From CAVQGF01 sp045807945 (GTDB lineage: Bacteria; Acidobacteriota; Terriglobia; Terriglobales; Acidobacteriaceae), in NCBI GenBank assembly GCA_045807945.1, contig JBJMGI010000085.1, positions 1 to 39,348 on the forward strand: DNA of 39,348 nt, in the 5' to 3' direction. Shown here piece by piece: positions 1-8,083 of the stretch. The position numbers and the translations under genes are program-made. Each line of letters opens with the position of its first letter. Position 1 is the first letter of the stretch. Under the pieces are notes generated by a model, which did no database searches, was not told the origin of the DNA, and worked only from the letters and a program-made list of their open reading frames with translations.

Positions 1-1532
1 CGTATCTAGCGCGCGCCGGGAAGAAAGTTCTGGTCCTCGAACGCCGCCACGTCCTCGGCGGAGCGGCAGTGACGGAAGAAATCTTCCCCGGCTTCAAGTT
101 CTCCGTCTGCTCTTACGTCGTATCGTTGTTGCGGCCGGAGATCATCCGCGAGCTTGATCTACCACGCCATGGCCTCGAGATCCTTCCTCTGGACGGAACC
201 TTCACGCCGATGCCGAATGGCGACCACCTCTGGCGCGTGAACGATCACGCCATGACTCGGCGCGAGATCTCGCGCCACTCCAAGCTCGACGCCGAAGCTT
301 ACGACGAGTTCGGCAAGGCCATGTTGAACATGTGCCGCTTCGCCAAGCCAATTCTCGCGATGACGCCGCCCGATCCTGCGTCGCTGAATCCGAAAGACCT
401 GTTGAAGCTGCTTTTCGTCGGCAAACGTTTCCGCGAGATGTCGTTCGACGACCAGTACAACCAGGTGCAGCTCTTCACCATGAGCGCGATCGATTACCTC
501 GACCAATGGTTCGAGACGGACGTGCTCAAAGCGACCATGTCCGCCAGCGGGATCATCGGCACTTTCCTCGGCGTTCGCTCGCCGGGGACTGCCTACGTGC
601 TGCTCCACCATTACATGGGAGAGATCGACGGCGCTTTCCGCTCCTGGGGATTCGCCCGCGGCGGCACCGGCGCTATCTCGAATGCCATCGCAGATGCAGC
701 GCGTGAGGCCGGCGTCGAGATCCGCACGCAAGCCGGCATCGTAAAAATTCTTACTAAGAACGGCAAAGCGACTGGAGTCGTCCTGCAGAATGGCGACGAG
801 GTTTTCGCCGACGTGGTTTCGTCCAGTGTGGACCCGAACCTCACCTTCCTCAAGCTGATGGATTCGAAAGAGCTGCCTTCCGAATTCATAGATGAAGTGA
901 AACGCTACAAGTTCCGCGGCTCTTCCGGAAAAGTGAACCTCGCGCTCGACGCCCTGCCGGATTTCAAGTGCATGCCTGGACCAGGCGCACATCTGCGCGG
1001 AGCTATCTCGATCTCCCCCAGCGTCGAGTACATGGAACGCGCCTACGACGAGGCGAAGTACGGAAATTATTCGAAGCGTCCGTACATTGACATGGTCATC
1101 CCCAGCCTCACCGATCCTTCGGTCGCGCCCGCGGGCAAGCACGTGATGTCGTGCTTCGTGCAGTACGCGCCGTACAAGTTGAAGGAAGGCACCTGGGACG
1201 AAAAGAAGGAAGCATTCGGCGACGCCGTGATCGACACCATCGCCGAGTACGCGCCCAACATCAAGGGCATCATCCGCGGGCGCCAGGTCGTCACGCCGCT
1301 CGATCTCGAGCGCGAGTTCGGGTTGACCGAAGGCAACATCTTCCAAGGCGAGCTTTCGCTCGAGCAGTTGTTCTTCCTGCGTCCCGTGCCAGGCTGGGCA
1401 CAATACCGCACGCCGGTGAAGAACCTTTACATGTGCGGCTCGGCCACGCATCCCGGCGGCGGCATCATGGGCGCTCCCGGGCGGCTCGCCGCGATGCAGA
1501 TCTTGAATGATTGGAAGAGCGGCACCGTCTAA
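1..1532 (+). CDS. PYROXD2-like FAD/NAD(P)-dependent oxidoreductase, 5' partial
   Basis: This is a phytoene-desaturase-related flavoprotein of the PYROXD2 type. The reading frame is open from base 3, and the residues before the first possible start (YLARAGKKVLVLERRHVLGG) are the second half of an N-terminal FAD-binding Rossmann fold. The gene therefore begins upstream of the window, and the internal GTG at 69 is not the true start. The phrase AAVTEEIFPGFKFS follows, as is typical of PYROXD2 relatives. The C-terminus carries the FAD-contacting segment LYMCGSATHPGGGIMGAPG. The gene ends in TAA three bases before the next ATG, so it is probably cotranscribed with its paralogue. The substrate is unknown: the family oxidises or isomerises polyene or other hydrophobic substrates, and no carotenoid gene is nearby. 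Family assignment is confident, function is not. Confidence 0.9.
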   Translation, partial: YLARAGKKVLVLERRHVLGGAAVTEEIFPGFKFSVCSYVVSLLRPEIIRELDLPRHGLEILPLDGTFTPMPNGDHLWRVNDHAMTRREISRHSKLDAEAYDEFGKAMLNMCRFAKPILAMTPPDPASLNPKDLLKLLFVGKRFREMSFDDQYNQVQLFTMSAIDYLDQWFETDVLKATMSASGIIGTFLGVRSPGTAYVLLHHYMGEIDGAFRSWGFARGGTGAISNAIADAAREAGVEIRTQAGIVKILTKNGKATGVVLQNGDEVFADVVSSSVDPNLTFLKLMDSKELPSEFIDEVKRYKFRGSSGKVNLALDALPDFKCMPGPGAHLRGAISISPSVEYMERAYDEAKYGNYSKRPYIDMVIPSLTDPSVAPAGKHVMSCFVQYAPYKLKEGTWDEKKEAFGDAVIDTIAEYAPNIKGIIRGRQVVTPLDLEREFGLTEGNIFQGELSLEQLFFLRPVPGWAQYRTPVKNLYMCGSATHPGGGIMGAPGRLAAMQILNDWKSGTV

Positions 1533-1535
1533 TCC

Positions 1536-3113
1536 ATGAGCGATAAACAAAAAGTCATCATCGTGGGCGGCGGGCACAACGGCTTGGTGACCGCCTTCTA
1601 TCTCGCCAAAGCGGGATTCAAGCCTCTCGTCCTCGAAGCTCGGTCGATGGTCGGCGGGTGCGCGACGACGGAGGAGATCGCTCCCGGATTCCGCTGCTCG
1701 ACTCTGGCGCACTCGACGGGGCCGCTGCGTGAAGACATCGTGCGCGACATGCAGCTCGAGCGCCACGGACTCAAGATGGTGCGCTCCGACCTGCGCGTCT
1801 TCTCACCCGCGCCCGACGGCCGCTCGCTTTCCATCTACGACGACGCGGAAAAATCCGCGCAGTCCATCGCCAAGCTGTCGAAGAAAGACGCAGAGAAGTT
1901 CAAAGAGTTCCAAAAAGTTCTGGCGCGTATGGGCTCCGTGCTTTCGGGCGTGATGAGCATGACGCCGCCCTCGATCCAGTCGCCCAAAGTGGCTGACATT
2001 CTTCCGCTCTTGAAGACCGGCAAAGGTGTTCGGGGACTCGGCAAAGAAAATCTCTATCGGCTGCTGCGCTGGGGACCAATGGCGATCGCCGACCTTGCTG
2101 CGGAGTGGTTCGAGACAGAATTATTGCGTGCCACCATCGCTGCTCGCGGAATCTTCGGAACCTTCCTCGGTCCGTGGTCAGCGGGCAGCAGCACCGTGAT
2201 GTTGCTTCGCGCCGCGAGCGATAGCCACCCCGTCGGCCCGGCGGCTTCGGCCATTGGCGGCATCGGCGCGCTCACGCAGGCAATGGCCGCAGCGGCGAAG
2301 GCAGCAGGTGCGGAGATCCGGTTGAACGCTCCGGTCGCGCAGATCACCGCGAAAGATGGGAGTGCCACTGGCGTCGTTCTAAAGAATGGTGAGGAGATCG
2401 CGGCAGCAACAGTCATCTCGAACGCGCATCCGCAGCAGACACTGCTTGGGCTGCTCGATCCCGGAAATCTCGAGCCCGACTTCGTTCTGAAGACGCGTAA
2501 CTATCGCAGCATCGGAACTGTCGCAAAGGTGAACCTTGCGCTGTCCGGCTTGCCTAAGTTCACGGCTGCGAATGGCGAGCCCGCACTCGCCGGCCGCATC
2601 CACATCGGTCCGGAGATCGATTACCTCGAACGCGCCTTCGATCACGCCAAGTACGGCGAGTTCTCGACGAAGCCGTATCTGGAAGCAACAATCCCTTCTG
2701 TTGCAGACCCCTCGCTTGCGCCCGCAGGCAAGCACGTGATGTCGATCTACATGCAGTTTGCGCCGTTCGAACTTAAGAAGGGCGATTGGAATTCACAACG
2801 TGACGCGCTCGGCGATGTTGTAGTGAAAACGCTTGCGGAGTACGCTCCGAACCTGCCGTCACTCATTGAGCATCGCCAGGTGATCACGCCTAAGGACCTC
2901 GAAACCACCTACGGACTGACCGGCGGCCACATTTTCCACGGCGAACTCGCGCTCGACCAGCTCTTCACCATGCGCCCGGTGCTCGAGTGGTCGCGTTACC
3001 GCACACCCATCATTGGTTTGTATTTGTGTGGTTCGGGGACGCATCCCGGGGCCGGTCTCACCGGAGCCTCCGGAGCGAATGCCGCGCGCGAGATCCTGAA
3101 GGACCTTCGCTAG
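1536..3113 (+). CDS. PYROXD2-like FAD-dependent oxidoreductase, tandem paralogue
   Basis: A complete 525-residue flavoprotein. The dinucleotide-binding motif VIIVGGGHNGLVTAFYLAKA lies at about residues 7-26, followed by an acidic residue (VLEAR) that would bind the FAD ribose. The C-terminal FAD segment is LYLCGSGTHPGAGLTGASG. It aligns along its length with the preceding gene, for example in the shared APAGKHVMS, EYAPN and YRTP blocks, so the two arose by tandem duplication. The ATG at 1536 is three bases after the upstream stop, which suggests one transcript and perhaps a heteromer. It converges with the Rieske oxygenase gene with only three bases between stops. Substrate unknown; a phytoene-desaturase annotation would be over-specific. 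Confidence 0.9.
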   Translation: MSDKQKVIIVGGGHNGLVTAFYLAKAGFKPLVLEARSMVGGCATTEEIAPGFRCSTLAHSTGPLREDIVRDMQLERHGLKMVRSDLRVFSPAPDGRSLSIYDDAEKSAQSIAKLSKKDAEKFKEFQKVLARMGSVLSGVMSMTPPSIQSPKVADILPLLKTGKGVRGLGKENLYRLLRWGPMAIADLAAEWFETELLRATIAARGIFGTFLGPWSAGSSTVMLLRAASDSHPVGPAASAIGGIGALTQAMAAAAKAAGAEIRLNAPVAQITAKDGSATGVVLKNGEEIAAATVISNAHPQQTLLGLLDPGNLEPDFVLKTRNYRSIGTVAKVNLALSGLPKFTAANGEPALAGRIHIGPEIDYLERAFDHAKYGEFSTKPYLEATIPSVADPSLAPAGKHVMSIYMQFAPFELKKGDWNSQRDALGDVVVKTLAEYAPNLPSLIEHRQVITPKDLETTYGLTGGHIFHGELALDQLFTMRPVLEWSRYRTPIIGLYLCGSGTHPGAGLTGASGANAAREILKDLR

Positions 3114-3116
3114 TCC

Positions 3117-4241
3117 TTAATCTGCTGCGACAGATTGCCGCAATCCGCGCGTCAGATCTTTGTGCAGCAGCTGATGGAATAGCTGCTCTCCGGCCTCGCG
3201 CCGCACCGATAGTCTTCCCGCACCGTACGCGCGCGAGTTGAGCCCTCGCTGCACCGATTCACAGATGCTGTGATCTTCGTCCTGTATGCGCTCGCTCACA
3301 TCCATGCTTTGCTTGTTACGCGCCTTCGCTGCCTCGCTCACGTCAGCGAAATAAAACTCGAACACAACTTTCATCTTGTTGATCCCGAGCGGCACCACAA
3401 AGTTTGTGTCGAGGTATCCCTCGTACCAGTTCAGCATGAGGTTGGGATAGAGCCAGTAATAGAGGGCCTGCCCTTTGCGGACGGCCGCCGTCATCGCCTC
3501 GCCCCCGGCGGCATCGATCGGACTCGATTGCAGGCAGAAGGTCTCAAAATTCTCGATGGTGTAGTCCTTGTACGTCAGTATGCTGTTCAGACCTTTGTGC
3601 AGGTGAGGCACGTGGTAGCCGCCGTCGAGATAGTTATCCACGAAGACTTTCCAGTTGCACTGCAACTCGTACTCGCGGCGCTCGGCGAAGTGAAGATTGG
3701 CAAGACCGAGTGGCTTGAACTGCTCAACCATCTTTCCCAGATGTTGCTGCAGGGCCGGGGCCTTGTCATTCAGGTTCACGAAAACTAATTTTTCCCAAGC
3801 TTCAACGCGGATCGGCAGAAGCCCATTCTTTGCGCGATCGAAATTGCACACCCCATCGAATTCCGGGACACCTTTGAGTGAGCCGTCGGTTCCATAGCTC
3901 CATCCGTGGTAAGGGCAGCGGAAGATGCTGGCATTCCCGCACGGCTGAGTGACCACCGCCGCCGCATGATGTCGGCATACGTTATAGAAAGCTCGGATGG
4001 ATTTATCCGCCGAGCGAACGATCACGATCGGCTCTCCGCCGACTTCGGTCGTAACGAAGTCCCCGGGATTTTCCAATTGCGCGAGCCGCGCGACCATCTG
4101 CCACGTCCCGCCGAATACATTCTGGCGCTCGAGTTCCGCGATACGCTCGTCGGTGTACCACGGTCCAGTAATGGTCTCAGCTTCGGAGAGCGGGGCGTTG
4201 CTCTTGTAGGAATCGAGGATCTGTCTGACAGTCACGTCCAT
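3117..4241 (-). CDS. Rieske non-heme iron oxygenase alpha subunit (choline-monooxygenase-like)
   Basis: This is a 374-residue ring-hydroxylating-type oxygenase alpha subunit. The Rieske [2Fe-2S] ligands are C89-x-H91 and C109-x2-H112 (CPYHGW). The catalytic domain has the mononuclear iron segment DNYLDGGYHVPHLH, with likely ligands H210 and H215 and a later Asp in the IQDEDHS region. The phrases FVDNYLDGGYHVP and GPWYTD resemble choline monooxygenase and other quaternary-amine oxygenases more than benzoate/naphthalene types, but the substrate cannot be fixed from sequence. The start is ATG 4241, preceded by GAGG; the longer frame to 4313 would run into the divergent doxX-like gene. No ferredoxin or reductase gene is adjacent, so electron partners must come from elsewhere. 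Confidence 0.88.
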   Translation of the reverse strand: MDVTVRQILDSYKSNAPLSEAETITGPWYTDERIAELERQNVFGGTWQMVARLAQLENPGDFVTTEVGGEPIVIVRSADKSIRAFYNVCRHHAAAVVTQPCGNASIFRCPYHGWSYGTDGSLKGVPEFDGVCNFDRAKNGLLPIRVEAWEKLVFVNLNDKAPALQQHLGKMVEQFKPLGLANLHFAERREYELQCNWKVFVDNYLDGGYHVPHLHKGLNSILTYKDYTIENFETFCLQSSPIDAAGGEAMTAAVRKGQALYYWLYPNLMLNWYEGYLDTNFVVPLGINKMKVVFEFYFADVSEAAKARNKQSMDVSERIQDEDHSICESVQRGLNSRAYGAGRLSVRREAGEQLFHQLLHKDLTRGLRQSVAAD

Positions 4242-4276
4242 AGCAACCTCGGTGCAAGTCTCAGAGCCATCGCAGC

Positions 4277-4282
4277 TATGAT
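4277..4282 (+). promoter_or_regulatory. Candidate -10 box (TATGAT) of the DoxX-like gene
   Basis: TATGAT matches the -10 consensus at five of six positions and ends six bases before the ATG at 4289, which has no Shine-Dalgarno sequence. A start site at or next to the ATG would give a leaderless mRNA. No convincing -35 is visible. Confidence 0.35.
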
Positions 4283-4288
4283 GGTGCC

Positions 4289-4675
4289 ATGAGCAAGAAG
4301 CAGGATATCGCATTGCTGTTCGCGAGAGTTGTATTGGGGTTCATTTTGCTTGCTCATGCAGGTGCAGCATTGCATGGGTCCAATTCAAAGCCATATTCCG
4401 GGGTGGAAGCTTTGGGCCTGCCGCACTGGACGGCTCACATTGCGATCTGGGTGGAACTCGGGTGCGGCCTGCTTTTGTTTGTCGGCAAGTTTACCCGCGT
4501 CGCTGCTGCACTCGCCACAATCCACATGGTGTTAGGAATAAAAGCTCACTGGCAGGAGGGGTTCCTCTACAGCGCTGACTTCCCTCTTGGGTTGGCAGCG
4601 CTATCACTCGTTTTCCTTGCGATCGGCGGCGGGAGATTTAGTCTCGATTCCTTGAGCTCGCGAAAGCAAGGCTAG
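4289..4675 (+). CDS. DoxX-family membrane protein
   Basis: A 128-residue integral membrane protein with about four hydrophobic segments (approximately residues 8-27, 47-67, 70-85 and 97-113). The N-terminal ALLFARVVLGFILLAHAGA and the central GLLLFVGKFTRVAAALATIHM are typical of the DoxX/DoxD-like family. Members have been linked to redox stress or quinone-associated membrane complexes, but the biochemical role of most is unknown. It is divergent from the Rieske oxygenase, with 47 bases between the two start codons, so the two could share control. No Shine-Dalgarno sequence precedes the ATG. Confidence 0.75.
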   Translation: MSKKQDIALLFARVVLGFILLAHAGAALHGSNSKPYSGVEALGLPHWTAHIAIWVELGCGLLLFVGKFTRVAAALATIHMVLGIKAHWQEGFLYSADFPLGLAALSLVFLAIGGGRFSLDSLSSRKQG

Positions 4676-4791
4676 CGCAACTCGCAACTGCTCCCAATCC
4701 ACAGAACCCTGGCGCGTGATGGCACCCGCCTGAGCAGTACCCTGCAGATTTCCTCTTCATCAAATTTAAAAATCCCAGACGAGGTGTGCAT

Positions 4792-5373
4792 ATGAAGCTT
4801 TTCAGTATTTTCGTCGTTCCCGTTCTTATGGTCGGATTGGCGGCGGCTCAGTCCGGAAGTTCCGGAACGAGCAGCACCGGGCAGTCAGGCTCCTCCTCCG
4901 GAAGCGCGAACAGCAGCAGCTCACAAGGGTCGAGTCAGCTCTCTCCCTACGCCGAGCTTTTCCTGAAAGACACTGCCATGGGCAACCAGGAAGAGATCGA
5001 GCTTGGGCAATTGGCACAACAGAAAGCGTCGAACCCGGCCGTGAAGGAGTTCGCGCAGCAGCTGGTGCAGGATCATCAGCAAGCCGGGCAGCAGCTGCAG
5101 ACACTAGCGCAGCAGAAAGGCGTCACGGTACAGCAGCAGCTTCCAGACGAGGCCCGCATGTTCCGCGACCGCATGCAGAACGTCTCCGGCAAGCAGTTCG
5201 ACAGCGCCTTCATGAACGACCAGATCGTGCATCACGCGAAAGACGTGCAGGCGTTCGAGCTGATGTCGCAGAACGCGCAGGACCCCGCCATCAAGGGCTT
5301 TGCCGCGCAGATGCTGCCGAAGTTGCAGCAACACCTGCAGCAAGCCAAGTCGGTGGCTCAGCAGTTGCAGTAG
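4792..5373 (+). CDS. Secreted DUF4142 (ferritin-like) protein
   Basis: A 193-residue exported protein. Residues 1-20 form a signal peptide ending in an AAAQ-like cleavage region. A low-complexity Ser/Gly/Thr linker of about 30 residues follows, then a helical DUF4142 domain (about residues 55-190) rich in Gln, Glu and Lys with phrases such as NPAVKEFAQQLVQDH and a late His pair (IVHHAKDVQAFEL). DUF4142 is a ferritin-like four-helix fold common in acidobacterial and proteobacterial periplasmic proteins; its function is not established. The start is ATG 4792, seven bases after GAGG; the in-frame GTG at 4786 lies too close to that site. The gene ends just before a strong hairpin terminator, so it is probably monocistronic. 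Confidence 0.85.
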   Translation: MKLFSIFVVPVLMVGLAAAQSGSSGTSSTGQSGSSSGSANSSSSQGSSQLSPYAELFLKDTAMGNQEEIELGQLAQQKASNPAVKEFAQQLVQDHQQAGQQLQTLAQQKGVTVQQQLPDEARMFRDRMQNVSGKQFDSAFMNDQIVHHAKDVQAFELMSQNAQDPAIKGFAAQMLPKLQQHLQQAKSVAQQLQ

Positions 5374-5382
5374 TAGCTTCAA

Positions 5383-5424
5383 CCAAAACAAAAAAGCTGC
5401 GCTTCGGCGCAGCTTTTGTTTTGG
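5383..5424. terminator. Strong hairpin terminator with TTCG tetraloop, probably bidirectional
   Basis: The stem is AGCTGCGC/GCGCAGCT closed by a TTCG tetraloop. It extends outward into complementary CCAAAACAAAA and TTTTGTTTTGG arms with a small bulge. It gives a T-rich 3' flank on either strand. It sits ten bases after the DUF4142 gene (+) and just after the end of the endonuclease-V-like gene (-), so it can terminate both converging transcripts. Confidence 0.85.
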
Positions 5425-5434
5425 ATCCGGAACC

Positions 5435-5749
5435 TTAAGCCAGCTTAGTTCGGCAATCTTCGCAGCGTCTTGCTAACTCTTTAAGGTTAAGTCTTGCATC
5501 GACCTGGCCGGCTTTACGTCCGCGGAAGGCAGGAAGAGGGGACGCATGGCGGAATCCGCGGCTCTTCATCTCCAGCACGAGGTCGGTGTGACGCGAGCGG
5601 ATGCTGTGCAGTTCGACGAGCCCGCCTTCCAGGAATCCGGTGAGTGTTTTCTTGCGACGCAAAGACCCGACAAGCATGTGCAGCTCGACGTGCTCTCCCA
5701 GCAAGTGTCGGTCGCACATCTTCCGCGGGTCTACCATCCACATGCGCAT
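5435..5749 (-). CDS. Small T4 endonuclease V-like (Pyr_excise-type) protein
   Basis: A 104-residue protein beginning MRMWMVDPRKMCDRHLLGE. Against T4 endonuclease V it shares the spacing of the catalytic region: R2, H15 and E22 (HLLGEHVEL) fall where T4 has R3, H16 and E23 (HLMAEYREL). A later RH..L..EM..RGF.H.SPLP segment resembles T4's RQIELIAECLKRGFN. T4 Arg22 and Arg26 have no counterpart, and the N-terminal amine would be on Met1 rather than Thr2. DNA glycosylase activity is therefore plausible but unproven. The ATG lies three bases after the E1 stop, suggesting translation from the same mRNA, and the gene ends at the shared terminator. The alignment was made by eye from memory of the T4 sequence. 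Confidence 0.65.
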   Translation of the reverse strand: MRMWMVDPRKMCDRHLLGEHVELHMLVGSLRRKKTLTGFLEGGLVELHSIRSRHTDLVLEMKSRGFRHASPLPAFRGRKAGQVDARLNLKELARRCEDCRTKLA

Positions 5750-5752
5750 GGG

Positions 5753-7951
5753 CTAGAACTTCGCCAGACTTTCCATCGCCTTAAACAGGTCTTCCGCCTG
5801 CGGCAGGATGACGTCTTCGAGCGCCGGCTGATAGGCGACAAAAGTATCCATCGCCGCAACCCGCTTCACCGGAGCGTCGAGGTGCTCGAACAGCTCGTCG
5901 GCTATGCGTGCAGCGATCTCGGCGCCGTAGCCCCAGCTGAGAGTGTCTTCGTGCGCCACGATCACACGATTGTTTTTTCTCACCGAATTCGCGATCGCCT
6001 CCCAGTCATAAGGATTGAGGGTGCGCAGGTCGATCAGCTCGACACTGACGCCCTGCTCCCGTTCGATCCGTTGTGCCGCTTGCAGCGCGCGCGGAACCAC
6101 TGCTCCGTAGGTGACCACAGTGATGTCGGTTCCCTCTTTCCAGGTACGTGCCTTCCCGAATGGGACCATGTAATCCGGGCCGGGATAAGGAGCGCGCCCG
6201 AACGGCTCGCGATACAAACGCTTGTGCTCGAGGAAGAGGACCGGATCGTCGCACCGGATCGCGGTGCGCAGCAATCCGTTCGCATCCAGAGCATTCGACG
6301 GGAACACGACGCGAATACCAGGAGTGTGCGTGAAAATGCTCTCGCCGCACTGTGAGTGATACACAGCACCGCCGGTGAGGTATCCGCCGATAGCGACGCG
6401 AATCACGGCTGGCGAAGAGAAGTTTCCATTCGAGCGCCAGCGGATATTCGACAGCTCGTTGCGAAGCTGCTGCATAGCCGGCCATATGTAATCGAAGAAC
6501 TGGATTTCCGCCACGGGCTTCAGTCCACGCGTTGCCATCCCAGTCGCGCGGCCCACGATGTTCGCTTCCGCGAGCGGTGAATTGAAGACGCGGTCGGGCC
6601 CGAACTCCATCTGCAATCCAGCAGTGAGTTTAAAGACGCCGCCTTTACCCTTCACTTCTTTGTTCTTCAGGTATTCCTCGCGGCTGCAATCGGCCACGTC
6701 TTCGCCAAACACTACGATGCGCTCGTCGCGCCGCATCTCATCTTTCATGCAGACGTTGATCAGATCGGCCATCGTCTTGTCGCCGCCCTCGGTGAGAGCG
6801 GGGGTCTCGAAACCCTTCGACTTCGGATCAAGAAATGGCGAGTAGACATGATTCAGGATGGTGTCCGGCGTCGGAATAGCAGCCGCCAGCGCCTTGTCGG
6901 TGGCCTGCTGGATCTCGTCATCAACCGACTTCTCCAGCGAGTTGATTCCCTTCTCGTCGAGAATGCCTTCGCGGATCAGGAACATCTGCATGCGCGTTAT
7001 CGGGTCGCGCTGCGCATCTTTCTGGCGTTCGGAATCAGGGCGATAGAGTTTTTCGTCGTCCGAGAGCGAATGCGAGTACGGACGGATCACATGACCGTGT
7101 ACAAATGCCGGACCTTTGCCGGAACGGCAGTGCTCGACCGCCTTGGTCATCGCGGCGTAACTTGCGACCGGGTCGGTGCCATCGACTTCAGCAAAATAGA
7201 AATTTGGGAAATTTGCGACCAGCTTCGAGATGTTTCCGCCGGCCGTGTTCACCTCAACCGGGACGGAGATCGCGTACTCGTTGTCTTCGCAGACGAATAA
7301 GACCGGCAGCTTGAGGTTTGCCGCCGAGTTGATCGCCTCCCAGAATTCGCCCTGGCTGGTGGTACCGTCGCCGGTGGAGACGTAAACGACTTCGTCACCA
7401 TGGAAGATCACATCTTTGAACTGGCGGTAGTCGTCCGAATTCTTCTTGGCCGATTCAGGATGCTGGGAAAAATATCGTCCTGCTTCGGCGCAGCCGACCG
7501 CCTGCAGAAACTGCGTACCCGTCGGAGAAGACTGGGTAACGATATTGAGCTTCTTGTGTCCCCAGTGCGAAGGCATCTGGCGGCCACCGGAGTTCGGATC
7601 GTCCGCGGCGCCTACGGCTTCGAGCAGTTGCTCGTAAGGCGTCATCCCAACAGCCAAACATAGCGCGCGGTCGCGATAATAAGGATAAAACCAGTCGTAG
7701 CCGGACTTCAGCGCCATCCCCGCGGCGACCAGCAGCGCCTCGTGTCCCGCGCCCGATATCTGAAAGTAGATCTTCTGCTGGCGTTTCAGGAGGATCTCGC
7801 GGTCGTCGAGACGGCGCGAGAGGAACATCAACCGATAGAAGTCGATCAGCTGCTTCTTTGTGAGTCCCTGATAGGTTTTTTCGCCGCTCGGAGTCTTTGC
7901 GGGCGCATCCGGAGCTTTCGCCGCCGGTCTGGGTTCGGTCTTGGTTGCCAT
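5753..7951 (-). CDS. 2-oxoacid dehydrogenase E1, fused alpha and beta subunits
   Basis: A 732-residue thiamine-diphosphate enzyme that decarboxylates a 2-oxoacid and passes the acyl group to a lipoyl E2. The alpha part (about residues 30-370) has the ThDP motif starting GDGTTSQGE at 194 and ending in CEDNEYA at 221-227. The beta part (about 385-732) starts near TMADLINVCMKDEMRRD and contains FGEDVAD and GLQMEFGPDRVFNSPLAE, then a transketolase C-terminal domain. Two subunits that are usually separate are joined through a short linker. The start is ATG 7951 with GAGG just upstream; the frame runs to 8065 without a good start. The family covers branched-chain, pyruvate and acetoin enzymes; branched-chain is likely but not certain. 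No E2 or E3 gene is in the window. Confidence 0.88.
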   Translation of the reverse strand: MATKTEPRPAAKAPDAPAKTPSGEKTYQGLTKKQLIDFYRLMFLSRRLDDREILLKRQQKIYFQISGAGHEALLVAAGMALKSGYDWFYPYYRDRALCLAVGMTPYEQLLEAVGAADDPNSGGRQMPSHWGHKKLNIVTQSSPTGTQFLQAVGCAEAGRYFSQHPESAKKNSDDYRQFKDVIFHGDEVVYVSTGDGTTSQGEFWEAINSAANLKLPVLFVCEDNEYAISVPVEVNTAGGNISKLVANFPNFYFAEVDGTDPVASYAAMTKAVEHCRSGKGPAFVHGHVIRPYSHSLSDDEKLYRPDSERQKDAQRDPITRMQMFLIREGILDEKGINSLEKSVDDEIQQATDKALAAAIPTPDTILNHVYSPFLDPKSKGFETPALTEGGDKTMADLINVCMKDEMRRDERIVVFGEDVADCSREEYLKNKEVKGKGGVFKLTAGLQMEFGPDRVFNSPLAEANIVGRATGMATRGLKPVAEIQFFDYIWPAMQQLRNELSNIRWRSNGNFSSPAVIRVAIGGYLTGGAVYHSQCGESIFTHTPGIRVVFPSNALDANGLLRTAIRCDDPVLFLEHKRLYREPFGRAPYPGPDYMVPFGKARTWKEGTDITVVTYGAVVPRALQAAQRIEREQGVSVELIDLRTLNPYDWEAIANSVRKNNRVIVAHEDTLSWGYGAEIAARIADELFEHLDAPVKRVAAMDTFVAYQPALEDVILPQAEDLFKAMESLAKF

Positions 7952-8026
7952 GAGTCCTCGTCGGGGTCCCCGGCGCGCGTTGCTTTCGCGCGTGCTGGGG
8001 TGATCGTGGGGAGTGCGCGACCTTCT

Positions 8027-8032
8027 ATTGTA
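8027..8032 (-). promoter_or_regulatory. Candidate -10 box (TACAAT) for the E1 gene
   Basis: On the minus strand TACAAT matches the -10 consensus at five of six positions. It would give a leader of about 70 bases before the E1 ATG at 7951. It lies in the 132-base divergent region between E1 and the gph-like gene. No clear -35 is seen. Confidence 0.3.
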
Positions 8033-8069
8033 AATCGTGCAGCATTTCTGGGGCAGCGAAATCACCTAG

Positions 8070-8075
8070 TAAAAT
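8070..8075 (+). promoter_or_regulatory. Candidate -10 box (TAAAAT) of the gph-like gene
   Basis: TAAAAT ends eight bases before the chosen ATG at 8084, and no Shine-Dalgarno sequence lies between them. This fits a leaderless or near-leaderless transcript. No good -35 is visible. Confidence 0.3.
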
Positions 8076-8083
8076 GGCACCGG

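Noticed and set aside
159..1766. A 535-codon open frame on the minus strand opposite the first two flavoprotein genes
   Set aside because: It lies wholly opposite two clear flavoprotein genes, has no family features, and is rich in Arg, His and Asp as expected for the complement of GC-rich codons.
3114..3116. A possible terminator between the second flavoprotein and the Rieske gene
   Set aside because: Only three bases separate the two stops and no hairpin is visible.
5546..6355. A 269-codon plus-strand open frame opposite the E1 beta part
   Set aside because: It overlaps the E1 gene and the endonuclease-V-like gene, both of which have clear protein features.
7980..8010. A CGCGCG-rich palindrome in the E1-gph intergenic region
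   Set aside because: The GC-rich inverted bases around GCGCGCG and CGCGCG could pair, but there is no T-run and the composition is common for this DNA, so no function is claimed.
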